Source: Lepidostoma basale
Taxonomy: Eukaryota > Arthropoda > Insecta > Trichoptera > Lepidostomatidae
NCBI GenBank assembly: GCA_022606425.2
Contig: JAHDVF020000087.1
Coordinates: 124,001 to 188,000, forward strand
Direction of reading: 5' to 3'
DNA: 64,000 bases
Shown: positions 10,548 through 20,605 of the stretch, in pieces
Layout: each line of letters opens with the position of its first letter
How positions within the stretch are numbered: position 1 is the stretch's first letter
The notes under the pieces: generated by a model
Database searches by the model: none
The model's input: only the letters and a program-made list of their open reading frames with translations
Told to the model about the DNA's origin: nothing
Position numbers and translations under genes: made by a program

Positions 10548-11220
10548 TCTTTTGCAAACAAAAGCCTATCCAAAAAAGCTAAGATGGCAGTGCACAACAA
10601 GACAGTCTGCAACATTAGTGTAAACGGTGGAAATCTGGAACAAGTGGATGAATTTGTTTATTTAGGAAGTATGTTTACAGTGCAGAGGGATATTGAAAGA
10701 AGGGTTGGGGCAGGCAACAGAGTGAATGGTGCACTTAAAGTTGTCATCGCAAACAAAAGCCTATCCAAAAAAGCCAAGATGGCAGTGCACAATGGTGTTC
10801 TTGTGCCGACCCTTATGTATGGAAGTGAAGTATGGAACTGGCAAAAGAAGGATGAAAGTAGAATAAATGCAGTAGAAATGAGATCTCTAAGACGAATGTG
10901 TGGCAAATCTGTATATGATAGAGTGACAAATGCAAGTATAAGAAGTGAATGCGGTGCGAATGAAAGTGTTATGACCAAAATAAGGAAAGGATCATTAAGA
11001 TGGTTTGGACGCATGGAAAGAATGAGTGAAGACAGAATGGTAAAGAAGGTATATGTAAACGGCGTGAATGGAGCTAGATATAGAATCGGAAGACCGAGGA
11101 AAACGTGGCACGATCACGTGAGGAGTCGGAGAAATCGACGTGCGTGCATGACAAGATGTATGAATCCATTCTTTCTGCCTACCCCTCCGGGGAGACGGCG
11201 TGATGGTTAGTTAGTTAGTA
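10548..11220 (+). mobile_element. T-LINE fragment, S4, with internal rearrangement
   Basis: A 275-aa frame ends near 11210 and carries KSVYDRVTNASIRSECGA and MSEDRMVKKVYVNGVNGA (S4 markers). The start is odd: a KSLSKKAKMAVHN segment at about 10559-10599 precedes the normally upstream KTVCNISVNGGNLEQ and then appears again in its proper place near 10750. A deletion near 11117 shortens the C-terminus. The (TTAG)n tail is at 11208-11220. Confidence 0.85.
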
Positions 11221-11339
11221 AGACTCTCTGCCCCCCTGAAAGTGTCTAACCTGTCCTCTCTCCTCGCGCCGTACATTTCCTTCAGTGTGTTTACTTTATT
11301 GTAATCTCAAAATTCTTAATAATGGAATAATATTTTCAA

Positions 11340-11650
11340 AATAGTTATAGGAAACAAGAATTTTGGGTGCTCCCTTTTGGACCAGGATTACACAACTTCA
11401 CCTAGAGGCGGGTCTCCCCACTCTAGAAGAACACATCCACACACTGGCCGAGCGTTTCTTTCAGGGGGTCGCCACACACCCAAACCCCTCTATCTCTAGA
11501 AACCTCTAACTACACCCCCGACATTCACTACCGTCACAAGCGCCCTAAACACATTCTCCCTCAGAGATACACCACACAGTCACTTCCCTCTCTCCCACCA
11601 GAACCCCTCCCAACCATCACCCCCCCAGATCCACCTTAGACGTGTAAAAA
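11340..11650 (+). mobile_element. Jockey-clade LINE C-terminal fragment
   Basis: One frame reads GLPTLEEHIHTLAERFFQGV followed by THPNPSISRNL, matching the end of jockey-type ORF2 proteins (SLEEHIxxLxxRFF...NPLI). It is short, and a frameshift follows. Similar 3'-UTR-like sequence resumes near 12831-12970, so the next element may have inserted into this copy. Confidence 0.55.
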
Positions 11651-11688
11651 AAAAAGTACAAATAATGTACTATAACTATCTAAACTAA

Positions 11689-12830
11689 CTAACTAACTAA
11701 CCATCACGCCGTCTCCCCGAAAGGGTAGGCAGAAAGAATGGACTGTCACACTTCAACCGATGCGGCACTCCATCCTTCTCTTTTCGCCCCGCGGGAGACG
11801 CGGTGTAATGGATTGCGAACCTCATCGCCACCAATAGGCATCTCCCGCGCACACTTCGATCGTGCAACACCCACAAAATAAATCTTAAACAAATAATATA
11901 AAATACAATGATATAAAATAAAATAACAAAATATAAATAATTTAATACAAAATGTTATTGCAAAATGTTATGTATGGAAGCGAAGCATGGAACTGGCAAA
12001 GGAAGGATGAAAGTAGAATAAATGCAGTAGAAATGAGATCTCTTAGACGAATGTGTGGATATTCTGTGTATGATAAAGTGTCGAATGAAAATATAAGAAG
12101 TGAATGCGGTGCGAATGATGGTGTCATGAACAAAATAATGAAAGGATCACTAAGATGGTTTGGACATATGGAAAGAATGAATAAAGAAAGAATGGTAAAA
12201 AAATTATATATTAATGATGTAAATGGAACCAGAAATAGAGGAAGACCAAAGAAAACGTGGCACGATCAAATAAATCAAATACTGAATGTCGGCATGTGAG
12301 GAGTCAGAGAAATCGACGCGCGTGCATGACACGATGTATGAATGTTGAGGAAGCGAGAGAAATATGTCAGGAAAGAAAGGTGTGGCATCCATTCTTTCTG
12401 CCTACCCCTTCGGGGAGTCGGCGTGATGGTTAGTTAGTTAGTTTTTTTATTTTTAGATGGGGCATATTTGTCTATTTAATTTATGTTCCACGAATCCACC
12501 GTTTTTTTTTTTAATTTAGCACATAATGTAATAACACATAATGTTTTTCCGATGTTGCACATGTTGACATGGACGATCCAGACTTTTGTGTTTCTTTAAT
12601 TTATGTTACACGTATCCACCGTTTTTTAAATTAGCTGTTATATGATTTAATTAATGTTCCACGTATCCACTTTTTTTATTTGGCAGTAATTAGGCACTTA
12701 AAACCAACTAACACCAGCAAGAACTTTGAAAGAATATTGAAGAAATTATTCAAATTGTCATTGGAACAAATGAAAAATTTATTTTTACACCTGTCAAAAT
12801 TTTTATATATACGAAAAAACTTGTATAACT
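11689..12830 (-). mobile_element. Non-autonomous retroelement with T-LINE tail, interrupted copy
   Basis: Read on the minus strand the element ends with the last ~60 bases of the T-LINE and (TTAG)n at 11689-11755. Upstream of that lies a body unrelated to the LINE ORF (CCGCGGGAGACGC, GGCGATGAGGTTCGCAACCC, ATAATTTAATACAAAATG). The same body and tail recur at 29146-29735, and partially at 18949-19072 and 31229-31400. A separate T-LINE copy at 11955-12445 interrupts it. The GGTTCGCAACCC stretch resembles a pol III B box, but no convincing A box was found. Confidence 0.65.
11955..12445 (+). mobile_element. T-LINE fragment, S1, nested in the non-autonomous retroelement
   Basis: Encodes MYGSEAWNWQRKDESRINAV, GYSVYDKVSNENIRSECGA and [14 protein letters not shown], with a frameshift near 12295, ending GGCGTGATGGTTAGTTAGTT. 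Comparison with 29400-29420, where the body is uninterrupted, locates the insertion site. Confidence 0.85.
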
Positions 12831-13138
12831 TTTGAATGTCCTCCTAATCCTTCCCTCATAACCCCACCCTACATAACATATCCTCATTCCCAACAAAGTC
12901 ACTTCCAACAGGTGGGGGAGCAATAGCCTTCGGGCTGATACTCCCGAAAGACAAGATCATAGATAGATAGATCTATTTTGATGCCCTGCATTTTATTTTT
13001 CAGGGAGGTGTGGACTTGTTTAATTTGCAGTTCAGCGAAGTAATATATCTTTGGCGTGGCAGAGATTGCCGAGAAAAAGTAAGAAAAAGTTTAGGGGAAG
13101 AGAAGAAAAATAATAGAAGTGGAGTTCCTATGTATGGG
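12831..13138. other. Unassigned spacer
   Basis: No gene seen. Bases 12910-12975 (GCCTTCGGGCTGATACTCCC and a short ATAG run) look like a LINE 3' UTR, possibly the end of the jockey fragment at 11340. Confidence 0.35.
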
Positions 13139-13914
13139 CAGTGCCATCTTGTCATTATATCAAGCCGCAATGTTCCTTGATATTGTTTATGGTTTGACTT
13201 GGGAGGAGGCCTTCCAATCATTTGAGTCTCCTAGGGATTCGTACCGGCCGCTCTCGTTTATCAAGTGTATTTCGATACATTTTTAGGTTTTCTTACATTA
13301 TTTCTGGTAAAATCTTTATGAGAATTCATAAAAGGTGTGAATATATATGTATTTGATATGTCTGTGTTATAAATTTTAATTACAGTCTATACATTTCCTG
13401 TTTTCAGTATCGCGTGTGATTTGACATTTAGAAGCGAGTGCTTTTTGTGTTATTAAATTTAAACAGATATGTTTTTGTGATAAAACCATTATTTAATTAA
13501 ATCAACGTGTACTTAGTGGATTAAACAAAGTTATTTTCAATTTCCGAATATATAACTATGGAATTCCACAGTGTTAATGCCTTAGCGTTCAAAAAGTTAT
13601 ATCAATGTGTGTTATTTATTAAAATAAGTAATGCATATGATTTGATTGCAGGCTCGATTATTTCGCTCGTAAAGCTTTATTAATAAGTATCGAAATTTTA
13701 AGTTTACTAGGAATGTCATGAAGAATTATTTGCATTCTTAAAATATATCGAATACAATTAAAAAAATAATTTAAAAAAACATCGATTCATCGTAACAAAT
13801 CTGTATGAAAGGTACGACCGAATGACAGCTAAAGTGACAGCTGAGGCGAAGGCCTCCTCCGTCGGCCACATTGAATCGAACCCTGCGGCTTGTTATTACG
13901 TCAAGATGGCACTG
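13139..13914. mobile_element. CAGTG terminal-inverted-repeat element, short form
   Basis: Ends are CAGTGCCATCTTG and its inverse CAAGATGGCACTG; the inverted match extends through the AAGCCGCA stretch. A perfect 7-bp target duplication, GTATGGG, lies at 13132-13138 and 13915-13921. The 776-bp body is AT-rich with no transposase. It equals the copy at 23961-25298 minus a 561-bp internal block. Confidence 0.85.
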
Positions 13915-14227
13915 GTATGGGATTCCATGGACTAGCTAAGAAGCATCCCGACATTTGCCTTACAACTGAGGGCACCAAGGAAAACCTCAGCCGGGACGAC
14001 GTACCTGTAAAGAAAATACCGATCCACCACCATGGCATGGTTGCGAAGTCCACGAAACTGCATAGTGTATCTTTGTTGCGAAGGATGGCCGGGAGATCTG
14101 TGATGTGGATGTCTCTTCTTTGACATTCCTTCTCCAGTTTCCATCTCTCGCGCGTGAAGATTGGGCAGTGGTATGGTCCCAACCCTTATGTATGGAAGCG
14201 AAGCTTTAGATCGAGACTCGATGATCT
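13915..14227. other. Unassigned stretch with a 93-codon minus-strand frame
   Basis: The minus strand is open from 14182 to 13901, with a tryptophan-rich segment (FVDFATMPWWWIGIFF). No family recognised. It overlaps the right end of the CAGTG element, so it is unlikely to be a real gene. Confidence 0.3.
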
Positions 14228-14865
14228 AACTAACTAACCATCACGCCTTCTCCCCGGAGGGGTAGGCAGAAAGAACGGAACGCCACACTGCTCTGTCCTG
14301 ACATACTTCTCACGCTTCCTCTACATTCATACATCTTGTCATGCACGCGCGTCGATTTCTCCGACTCCTCACGTGACCGACATTCAATATTTGATTTATT
14401 TGATCGCGCCACGTTTTCCTCGGTCTTCCAATTTTATTTCTAGCTCCATTTACATCGTTAACATATATTTTTTTTACCATCCATTTTTTCAACATGTCCA
14501 AACCATCTAAATGACCCTTTCCTTATTTTGTTCATAACACCATCATTCGCACCGCATTCACTTCTTATGTTTTCATTCGACACTCTTATCATACACAGAG
14601 TATCCGCACATTCGTCTAAGAGATCTCATTTCTACTGCATTTATTCTACTTTCATCCTTCTTTTGTCAGTTCCATGCTTCACTTCCACACATAAGGGTCG
14701 GCACAAGAACACCATTGTGCACTGCCCTCTTGGCTTTTTTTGGATAGGTTTTTGTTTGCGATGACAACTTTAAGTGCACCATTTATTCTGTTGCCTGCCC
14801 CAACCCTTCTTTCAATATCCTTCTCCACCCTCCCATCCTTTGTAAACATACTTCGTACAAAAGAA
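14228..14865 (-). mobile_element. T-LINE fragment, S1
   Basis: (TAAC)n at 14228, then the minus-strand C-terminal coding region (RGRP-type RPRKTWRDQINQ, VKKIYVNDVNGARN) back to KDGRVEKDIERRVGAGNRIN near 14840. Several frameshifts. Confidence 0.8.
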
Positions 14866-15092
14866 GTATTTATGGCGATATCTGTTTCCACTTGGAAATG
14901 GTGGTTAGGTTAATTTTTATTTTATAGTAGGTCACAAATAGGTGTGGGTTAGACCAGTAACTAGACCACTCTTGTCCTAGTGGCCTCATATATGGAAGCG
15001 AAGCATGGGATTTGGGGAAAACGAGATTTCTTAGACGAATGTGTTTAAAATCTGTATATGATAGTGTCGAATGAAAATATAACAAGTTAATG

Positions 15093-15870
15093 AGATTTAA
15101 TTGTACCACAATAGAGACGAAGATGCAAACTGGAAACTGAATATGGTTGATCAAGGTGTTAGCAGGACTTATGACCTGTCATTGTTTGGGTTAAGCGCAC
15201 GCTTTATGTAATACAACATTCCCCAATCCACCTTTTTCTTTATGACCATGTAAGACAACTTTTTGGAGGTTGTATATATGCTACAAATCTATGCTTAACT
15301 TCACGTGTCAGTTTCAATACGCCATCTATGTAGATTTTGATTACATATGTTAATCTTTTTAAGATTAATCTATATAATCCACACACTAACGCCATCTATG
15401 GAGATTAATTTCTCATGAATTAATCACCCACCGAACCCAACGACAACTCTTACAGCAAAAAGTGTCCACAGGCTCAAGTGTACACAGAGGTCCATGGAAA
15501 GACTTGGTGTGAGCTTGCATGACCGTATAAGAAACGAAGAAATCAGACACCAGGGTTGCTGACGTCATGGACCGAGTGGCAAAATTGAAATGGCAATGGG
15601 CTGGACACTTGGCTAGACAGGGTGGCAACAGATGGGCACCCAGGATACTCAGTTGTAGACCATGGGAGAATAGACGAAGTGTCGGAAGGCCACCGATGAG
15701 ATGGACCGATGATATTATCAAAAGGGACAGGATAGAGACGAGTGGAAGAAATTGGAAGAGGCCTATATCCAGCAGTGGAGGGAAGAAGGCTAGCAAAGAA
15801 GAAGAAGAATCACCCACGGTGGATGAAATCCAGTATTCGTATACAAGTATACATTCACAAAAAATATTGT
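15093..15870. mobile_element. Long-TIR foldback element nested in T-LINE (12-bp duplication)
   Basis: Contains ATTTAATTGTACCACAATAG through the CCATCTATGG inner segment to TCATGAATTAATCACCCAC, then, after another insertion (15432-15807), GGTGGATGAAATCCAGTATT and TACATTCACAAAAAATATT. Flanked by AACAAGTTAATG direct repeats. Confidence 0.65.
15432..15807 (+). mobile_element. Q-type LINE 3' fragment (WAGH...EAY family), nested
   Basis: Encodes DRVAKLKWQWAGHLARQGG, SVGRPPMRWTDDI and, in another frame, the GRNW end; the 3' end runs AGGCCTATATCCAGCAGTGG and an AAGAAG tract. A 10-bp duplication, AATCACCCAC, lies at 15422-15431 and 15808-15817. Minus-strand relatives are at 16229-16612 and 61300-61665. 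Confidence 0.8.
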
Positions 15871-16163
15871 AACAAGTTAATGCTGTGTGAAAGTGTCATG
15901 AACAAAATAATGAAAGGAACGTTAAGATGGTTTGGACACATGGAAAGAATGAATGGTTAAAAAGGGCATGTTAACGATGGAAGCGGAAAGGAACGGGAGA
16001 GGAACGTGGCACGAGACATGGACGCGCGTGCATGACACGATGTACGATCGCAACTCCATTGCGAAGGCTCAACAAATAAAACAAGAAACGTAAGTTTTAA
16101 ATAAATGGTATTTATTGTAGCGCGCATTTGGTTTCGGTCGGTTGGTGGCGCGCGTTCCTATTT

Positions 16164-16229
16164 GAATCGTATTTTTCAGAAGTAGCACACATCCAAGTAA
16201 CCTCAACTTAACAGGACGGACAAAAAACT
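16164..16229. repeat. Inverted copy of the zinc-finger gene's 3' UTR start
   Basis: About 65 bases (CAGAAGTAGCACACATCC, AACAGGACGGACAAAAAACT) are the reverse complement, with few changes, of 16725-16789, which is the end of the zinc-finger coding region and the first part of its 3' UTR. The two arms flank a Q-type LINE fragment. Confidence 0.7.
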
Positions 16230-16612
16230 TCTTCTTCTTTGCTAGCCTTCTTCCCTCCACTGCTGGATATAGGCCTCTTCCAATTTCTTCCACTCGTCTC
16301 TGTCCTGCCCCCTTTGTATCCAAGATATTCCAACCCTCTGACAATATCATCGGTCCATCTCATCCGACACTCGGCCTATTTGCCCATGGTCTCCAACTGA
16401 GTATCCTGGGTGCCCATCTGTTGCCACCCTGTCTAGCCGAGTGTCCAGCCCGTTGCCATTACAATTTTGCCACTCGGTCCATGACGTCAACAACCCTGAT
16501 GCGGCGTCTGATTTCTTCACTTCTTATGCGGTCATGTAAGTCTTTCCATGGACCTCTGTGTACACTTGAGCCTGTGGACACTTTTTGCTGTAAGAGTTGT
16601 AAGAGTTTGTAA
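16229..16612 (-). mobile_element. Q-type LINE 3' fragment
   Basis: Minus strand encodes the same region as 15432-15807 (RRVEEIGRGLYPAVEGR reading of the tail; WQWAGH-like part near 16450 with frameshifts). It starts at a CTTCTTCTTC tract (the inverted AAGAAG tail) and lies between the two 65-bp inverted arms. Confidence 0.75.
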
Positions 16613-16637
16613 ATTTTCCTACAATATGTATTTTTTT

Positions 16638-16643
16638 TTTATT
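16638..16643 (-). terminator. Polyadenylation signal for the zinc-finger gene
   Basis: AATAAA on the minus strand, about 145 bases after the zinc-finger stop codon. It is the nearest canonical signal downstream. It lies in an AT-rich foldback (16611-16715), so it could be coincidental. Confidence 0.45.
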
Positions 16644-16787
16644 ACACATTTGTCATAGGGAGTAAAATAGACGAATGTGTATTGAAAAATTATATATATA
16701 TCGTAGGAAAATTTTGTACCAGACAGTTTTTTGTCCGTCCTGTAAAGTTGAGGTTACTGGATGTGTGCTACTTCTGAAAAACACGAT

Positions 16788-18332
16788 TCATTTATGATTC
16801 AGTCGGCGTTGGATAATTTCAGAGATGGTCAGCCTGCGACACACGATTCGAAGCCTGCTGTAAGCGTAGGGGACCTCGTCCATTTTAAAGCGCTCATCCC
16901 CGAACGTGACATAAATGTCGCCGGGCTTTCTCGCTCCCCGCTTAAACTTGGACTTTTGACTCTGCCTCGAGACGAAATGCAACTCGGAATAAACAGGCTT
17001 CTCGTATAGCAAGCTGGGGTCTATCAAGTTGGCGCGGTGGGAGCGGCCGTGCCCGGCGCGCTGGCGTGACGTGTCCGCCACGAAGGGGCACAGGTGGCAC
17101 GGATACAAGCCCTTCACGCCGTGCTCGACGGACCGGTGGCGCAGCAGGCTCTCCGTCAGCTTGCACGCGTACGTGCACTCCGGACAGTACTTCCGCCTGT
17201 CTCCTTCGTGCATCCGCCGGTGGCGCTTCAAGCTGGAGTAGTGCGTGCACGAAAAGTTGCAGCTCTCGCAAAAGAAGGACTTTTCCGAGTGGATCAACGA
17301 GTGCACGGTGAGGCTGAAGAGACGCCGGAACCGGGCCCCGCAGACGAGGCAAGAAATAGGCTTTTCGTCCGTGTGCGACATGCGGTGCAGCGTGAGGTTG
17401 TGCTTCAGGTTGCTGGTGTAGGGGCAGCGGTCGCAGCGGAAGGACCGCGGCTGCGTGTGGATCAGCGTGTGGCGCCGCAGCGAGTGCGGCCCCTGGCAGG
17501 AGTAGCTGCACGCCGTGCAGCGGTACGGCTGCAGGCGGGAGTGGTGGCGGGCGGCGTGCACGGCCAGCTCCGAGGGGTGCATGCACGAGAACGGGCAGTC
17601 GGGGCACGGGATGCGGAGGCGCCGCTGCTGCGGCGTCCGGCGCGGGAGCACCTGCGGGTGCTCGTCGGCGCGGTGGCGGTGCAGCTGCCACATGTAATTG
17701 GAAGAGAACGGGCAGTACCGGCATTGGAACGTCCGTCGCACGACGTGCTCCTCGGAGTGCCGACTGAGCTCCGCCAGATCCGAGCACGTCAGCCCGCACG
17801 TGGCGCAGTCTAGATTCGACTGCCGATGGAACTTGGAATGATTATCGAGGACCTTCTTCCTTATCGTCGTGAAAGGACAGCTATCGCACCGAAAATAGCC
17901 CGACGAAATAATCACCTTATTCTTGACCTTCGGCGATTTGTACTTATTACTTTTGCGGGCCTTTCTCGCGTTGGATTCCGCGATATCGTCGACGCTCTCG
18001 TAGCCATTCTTGCCCTTACACTCGGCTTTCACTCGACAGCGGTGCACGGCCAGCGCGCGCCTTCCTCGCGCAGAGTATCCACACACCCCGCACGAGCCTT
18101 CCGCCGCCGCCATCGCGACAGACGAATCTTCCAACTTAGGTTCGATGATCTCTATCTGATTGTACGCGGATATCTCGTCGGGCTCGCACTGTTCCGTCTT
18201 TATCTCCGCCTGGCCGAGTACGAGGTCGATGTAGGACACTATCTCCCTCTGCAGGTTGACCCTCGGAAGAGCATCGCTGGTCAGACGGTCTCCTCTCTCT
18301 GCTAGAACCTCTTCTACACACGCTGTGTACAC
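16788..18332 (-). CDS. C2H2 zinc-finger protein, final coding exon
   Basis: The exon starts at 18332 after a minus-strand acceptor (TTTATTTGCAG) and encodes 514 residues to a TGA at 16788-16790. It opens with a non-finger segment (VYTACVEEVLAERG, IEIIEPKLEDSS), then a degenerate C2HC finger (CGVCGYSARG), a basic linker (RKARKSNKYKSPKVKNK) and ten C2H2 fingers. These include FRCDSCPFTTIRKK, FQCRYCPFSSNYMW, YRCTACSYSCQGP, FRCDRCPYTSNLK, FFCESCNFSCTHY and YPCHLCPFVADTS. The CxxCPF/Y(S/T) style is typical of insect polydactyl nuclear proteins; DNA binding is inferred from the fold. A basic tail (KSKFKRGARKPGD) follows the last finger. The upstream exon is probably 20396-20491 (both ends phase 0). 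No close named orthologue is claimed. High coding GC contrasts with AT-rich flanks. Confidence 0.85.
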   Translation of the reverse strand: MYTACVEEVLAERGDRLTSDALPRVNLQREIVSYIDLVLGQAEIKTEQCEPDEISAYNQIEIIEPKLEDSSVAMAAAEGSCGVCGYSARGRRALAVHRCRVKAECKGKNGYESVDDIAESNARKARKSNKYKSPKVKNKVIISSGYFRCDSCPFTTIRKKVLDNHSKFHRQSNLDCATCGLTCSDLAELSRHSEEHVVRRTFQCRYCPFSSNYMWQLHRHRADEHPQVLPRRTPQQRRLRIPCPDCPFSCMHPSELAVHAARHHSRLQPYRCTACSYSCQGPHSLRRHTLIHTQPRSFRCDRCPYTSNLKHNLTLHRMSHTDEKPISCLVCGARFRRLFSLTVHSLIHSEKSFFCESCNFSCTHYSSLKRHRRMHEGDRRKYCPECTYACKLTESLLRHRSVEHGVKGLYPCHLCPFVADTSRQRAGHGRSHRANLIDPSLLYEKPVYSELHFVSRQSQKSKFKRGARKPGDIYVTFGDERFKMDEVPYAYSRLRIVCRRLTISEIIQRRLNHK

Positions 18333-18948
18333 CTGCAAATAAATATATTGATGCAATCAGCTCAAGGGCGCATTAAGACGTGTTTTAAATATAAACGCCG
18401 TGCCACACTGTTGTAAACAAGCTCCCCACAGGGGTCACCTTTGTGGAGCCCACGGCTGGTGTAGCGTCCACATACTGTTGTAAACAAGCTCTCCACAGGG
18501 GTGACCTTGGTGGAGAGCTGTGGAGGCCACGGTTGGTGTGGCATTCACAGTAGACACCATTTTCGTATACGTCCGCACTCCACCGACGCACGGTGTTTCA
18601 GGGTGCGATATTACGAGCTACTTTAGGTAAAAACCCAATGACATGGAAATGGCTAATTATAAGTGTTTAGGGAAGAGTATTAGTCGTCCAGTTCACACAA
18701 TAAATTTGAGGCCGATTTGTTGAAATTTCGACCCCTAAATTACCTACCTAGTTGCATGCAACAACAAAACCGGTTCAGTCGTATTGTTTCGCCGCTAACC
18801 GATTGATATATACCTATGAATTTTATTTTCACAATTAAAAAAATACTTCTATTTCTATCTTTATACTCAAGGTCGGGCTGCAAAGGGCCTTTTACGGTCT
18901 CATATTAAAAAAAATCTTACGAAATACGCTATTCAAATACCTAAACTA

Positions 18949-19072
18949 AACTAAACTAACCATCACGCCGTCTCCCCGAAAGGGTAGGCAGAAAGAATGG
19001 ACTGTCACACTTTTACTGATGCGACACTCCATCCTTCTCTTTTCGCTCCGCGGGAGAGGCGGTGTGACAGAG
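18949..19072 (-). mobile_element. Non-autonomous retroelement with T-LINE tail, truncated copy
   Basis: Shares the T-LINE terminal ~60 bases plus the start of the unrelated body (CTTCTCTTTTCGCTCCGCGG) with 11689 and 29146, then diverges near 19072, consistent with 5' truncation. Confidence 0.6.
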
Positions 19073-19356
19073 CCAGAGAGATAGACAGATATAAGTGTTT
19101 CTATCGTAGAAGTCAACAGACGTATACATTTTATAAGAATAAAAATTTTAAAATAATAATTTTCCAGAATAATGAAAAGTAGCTCGTAATATTGCGAACT
19201 GAAACGCGTCCGTCCACAAGGGTCAAACGAATTTTGGCTTAAAACAAGTGTCTACACAGTTTTAAACCGCCGGTGGAGACCGAAGTGGAGAGCTTGTTTA
19301 AAACATTGTGGCACGGCCTGCTTAAAACATATGAAGGCTGCTTCTGATATTCTAAG

Positions 19357-20252
19357 GCGGAATGGACTGCCACACTTTTCTTTCCCGACATATTTCTCAA
19401 TTCGCTTCCTCAACATTCACACATCGTGTCATGCACGCGCGTCGATTTCTCTGGCTCCTCACATGGCCGACATTCAATATTTGATTAATTTGATCGTGCC
19501 ACGTTTTCCTCGGTCTTCCAATTTTATTTCTAGCTCCATTTCCATCGTTAACATATATTTTTTTTACCATTCATTCTTTCCATATTTCCAAACCATCTTA
19601 ATCATATTTTCATTATTTTGTTCGTGACACCATCATTCGCACCGCATTCACTTCTTATATTTTCATTCGACACTCTATCATACACAGAATATCCGCACAT
19701 TCGTCTAAGAGATCTCATTTCTACTGCATTAATTCTACTTTCATCCTTCTTTTGCCAGTTCCATGCTTCGCTTCGATACATAAGGGTCGGTAGAAGAACA
19801 CCATTGTGCACTGCCATTCTAGCTTTTTTGGATAGGCTTTTGTTTGCGATGACAACTTTAAGTGCACCATTCACTTTGTTGCCTGCCCCAACCCTTCTTT
19901 CAATATCCCTCTCCACTCTCCCATCTCTTGTAAACATACTACCTAAATACACAAACCCAACTACTTGCTCCAAGTTTTCACCATTCACGCTAATGTTGCA
20001 GACTGTCGTGGTTTCTTCCTTTTCAAAAATCATTACCTTGGACTTATTAACATTCATCATCAGATCATTTCGCATGCATGCCTCATACATACTATTCACC
20101 AGGAGTAGTAGTTCATGCTCGTTGTCTGCAAGTAGGACAGCGTCATCCGCATACAAGAGACAGCTTACTGACACTCCGCTCATTTTGGCACCTACATCCA
20201 ACCCTTTCAGCTCTTTCATACATTTGTCCATATACAGATTAAATAACTACGT
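19357..20252 (-). mobile_element. T-LINE copy, S1, with the end of the reverse transcriptase
   Basis: A 209-aa open frame (20231-19602) starts MDKCMKELKGLDVGAKMSG and includes CLLYADDAVLLADN, the YADD catalytic box of the reverse transcriptase, then MNVNKSKVMIFEKEE, RDGRVERDIERRVGAG and GYSVYDRVSNENIRSECGA. The 3' end lacks the tail. Confidence 0.85.
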
Positions 20253-20395
20253 GGACATTATTCGAAACTCTATCATTTCGGTACAAGCTGAACCTTAAAC
20301 GGTCATTCATTGGTGCTTTGACCCATGTGCCTGCATAATTCGCTGTATGAAAGCCCATCCAAGGAAGATGAGAAGAGTGTAAATGAAATACAAAC

Positions 20396-20491
20396 CTCAT
20401 GGGCCAGGTCAGGTTCTTGGGCTGGCTCCGGCTCCCTATCCTCTTGATGGACTTCCTCTGGATTGACTGACGTCCGAGGCGACGGTTGCAT
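20396..20491 (-). CDS. Probable upstream exon of the zinc-finger gene (contains ATG)
   Basis: A 96-bp minus-strand open segment is bounded by CCTTTCTCATCAG before it and GAG/GTTTGTAT after it, giving 32 codons with phase-0 ends. It starts at an ATG directly after the AG and encodes MQPSPRTSVNPEEVHQ and an acidic run (EDREPEPAQEPDL). Joined to 18332 it gives a 546-aa protein. GC-rich composition in TE-rich DNA supports an exon. Assignment to this gene rests on strand, phase and proximity; transcript data would settle it. Confidence 0.55.
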
Positions 20492-20605
20492 CTGATGAGA
20501 AAGGAATTATCTATTTAACCTCTTGAACTCCATATTAAATAATTGATACTTCTGTTTTCAATTGATATTAAATAATTGATAAATAATTGATACTTCTTTC
20601 AAAAA

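Larger units (their letters stand above)
14983..16056 (+). mobile_element. Degenerate T-LINE copy split by a nested insertion
   Basis: Pieces at 14983-15092 (YGSEAW-like start, SVYD region) and 15871-16056 (ESVMNKIMKGTLRWFGHMER) join across a 12-bp duplication, AACAAGTTAATG, at 15081-15092 and 15871-15882. The intervening 15093-15870 is a later insertion. The copy is old: many substitutions and deletions. Confidence 0.7.
18333..20395 (-). other. Zinc-finger gene intron (2.06 kb)
   Basis: Bounded by a GT donor at 20395 and an AG acceptor at 18333. It holds two imperfect tandem copies of a GTAAACAAGCT(C/T)(C/T)CCACAG unit at 18395-18545, an inverted relative near 19234-19320, a partial T-LINE-tailed retroelement at 18949-19072 and a T-LINE copy at 19357-20252. 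Confidence 0.6.

Noticed and set aside
11689..11885. A complete tRNA or tRNA-derived SINE
   Set aside because: Only a B-box-like GGTTCGCAACCC was seen; no A box at the expected distance and no cloverleaf, so it is described only as a non-autonomous retroelement.
16942..17813. Long frames opposite and out of frame with the zinc-finger exon (239 and 285 codons)
   Set aside because: They arise from the GC-rich zinc-finger coding sequence; they are Arg/Ala/Pro-biased, lack domains, and the C2H2 frame is clearly the real one.
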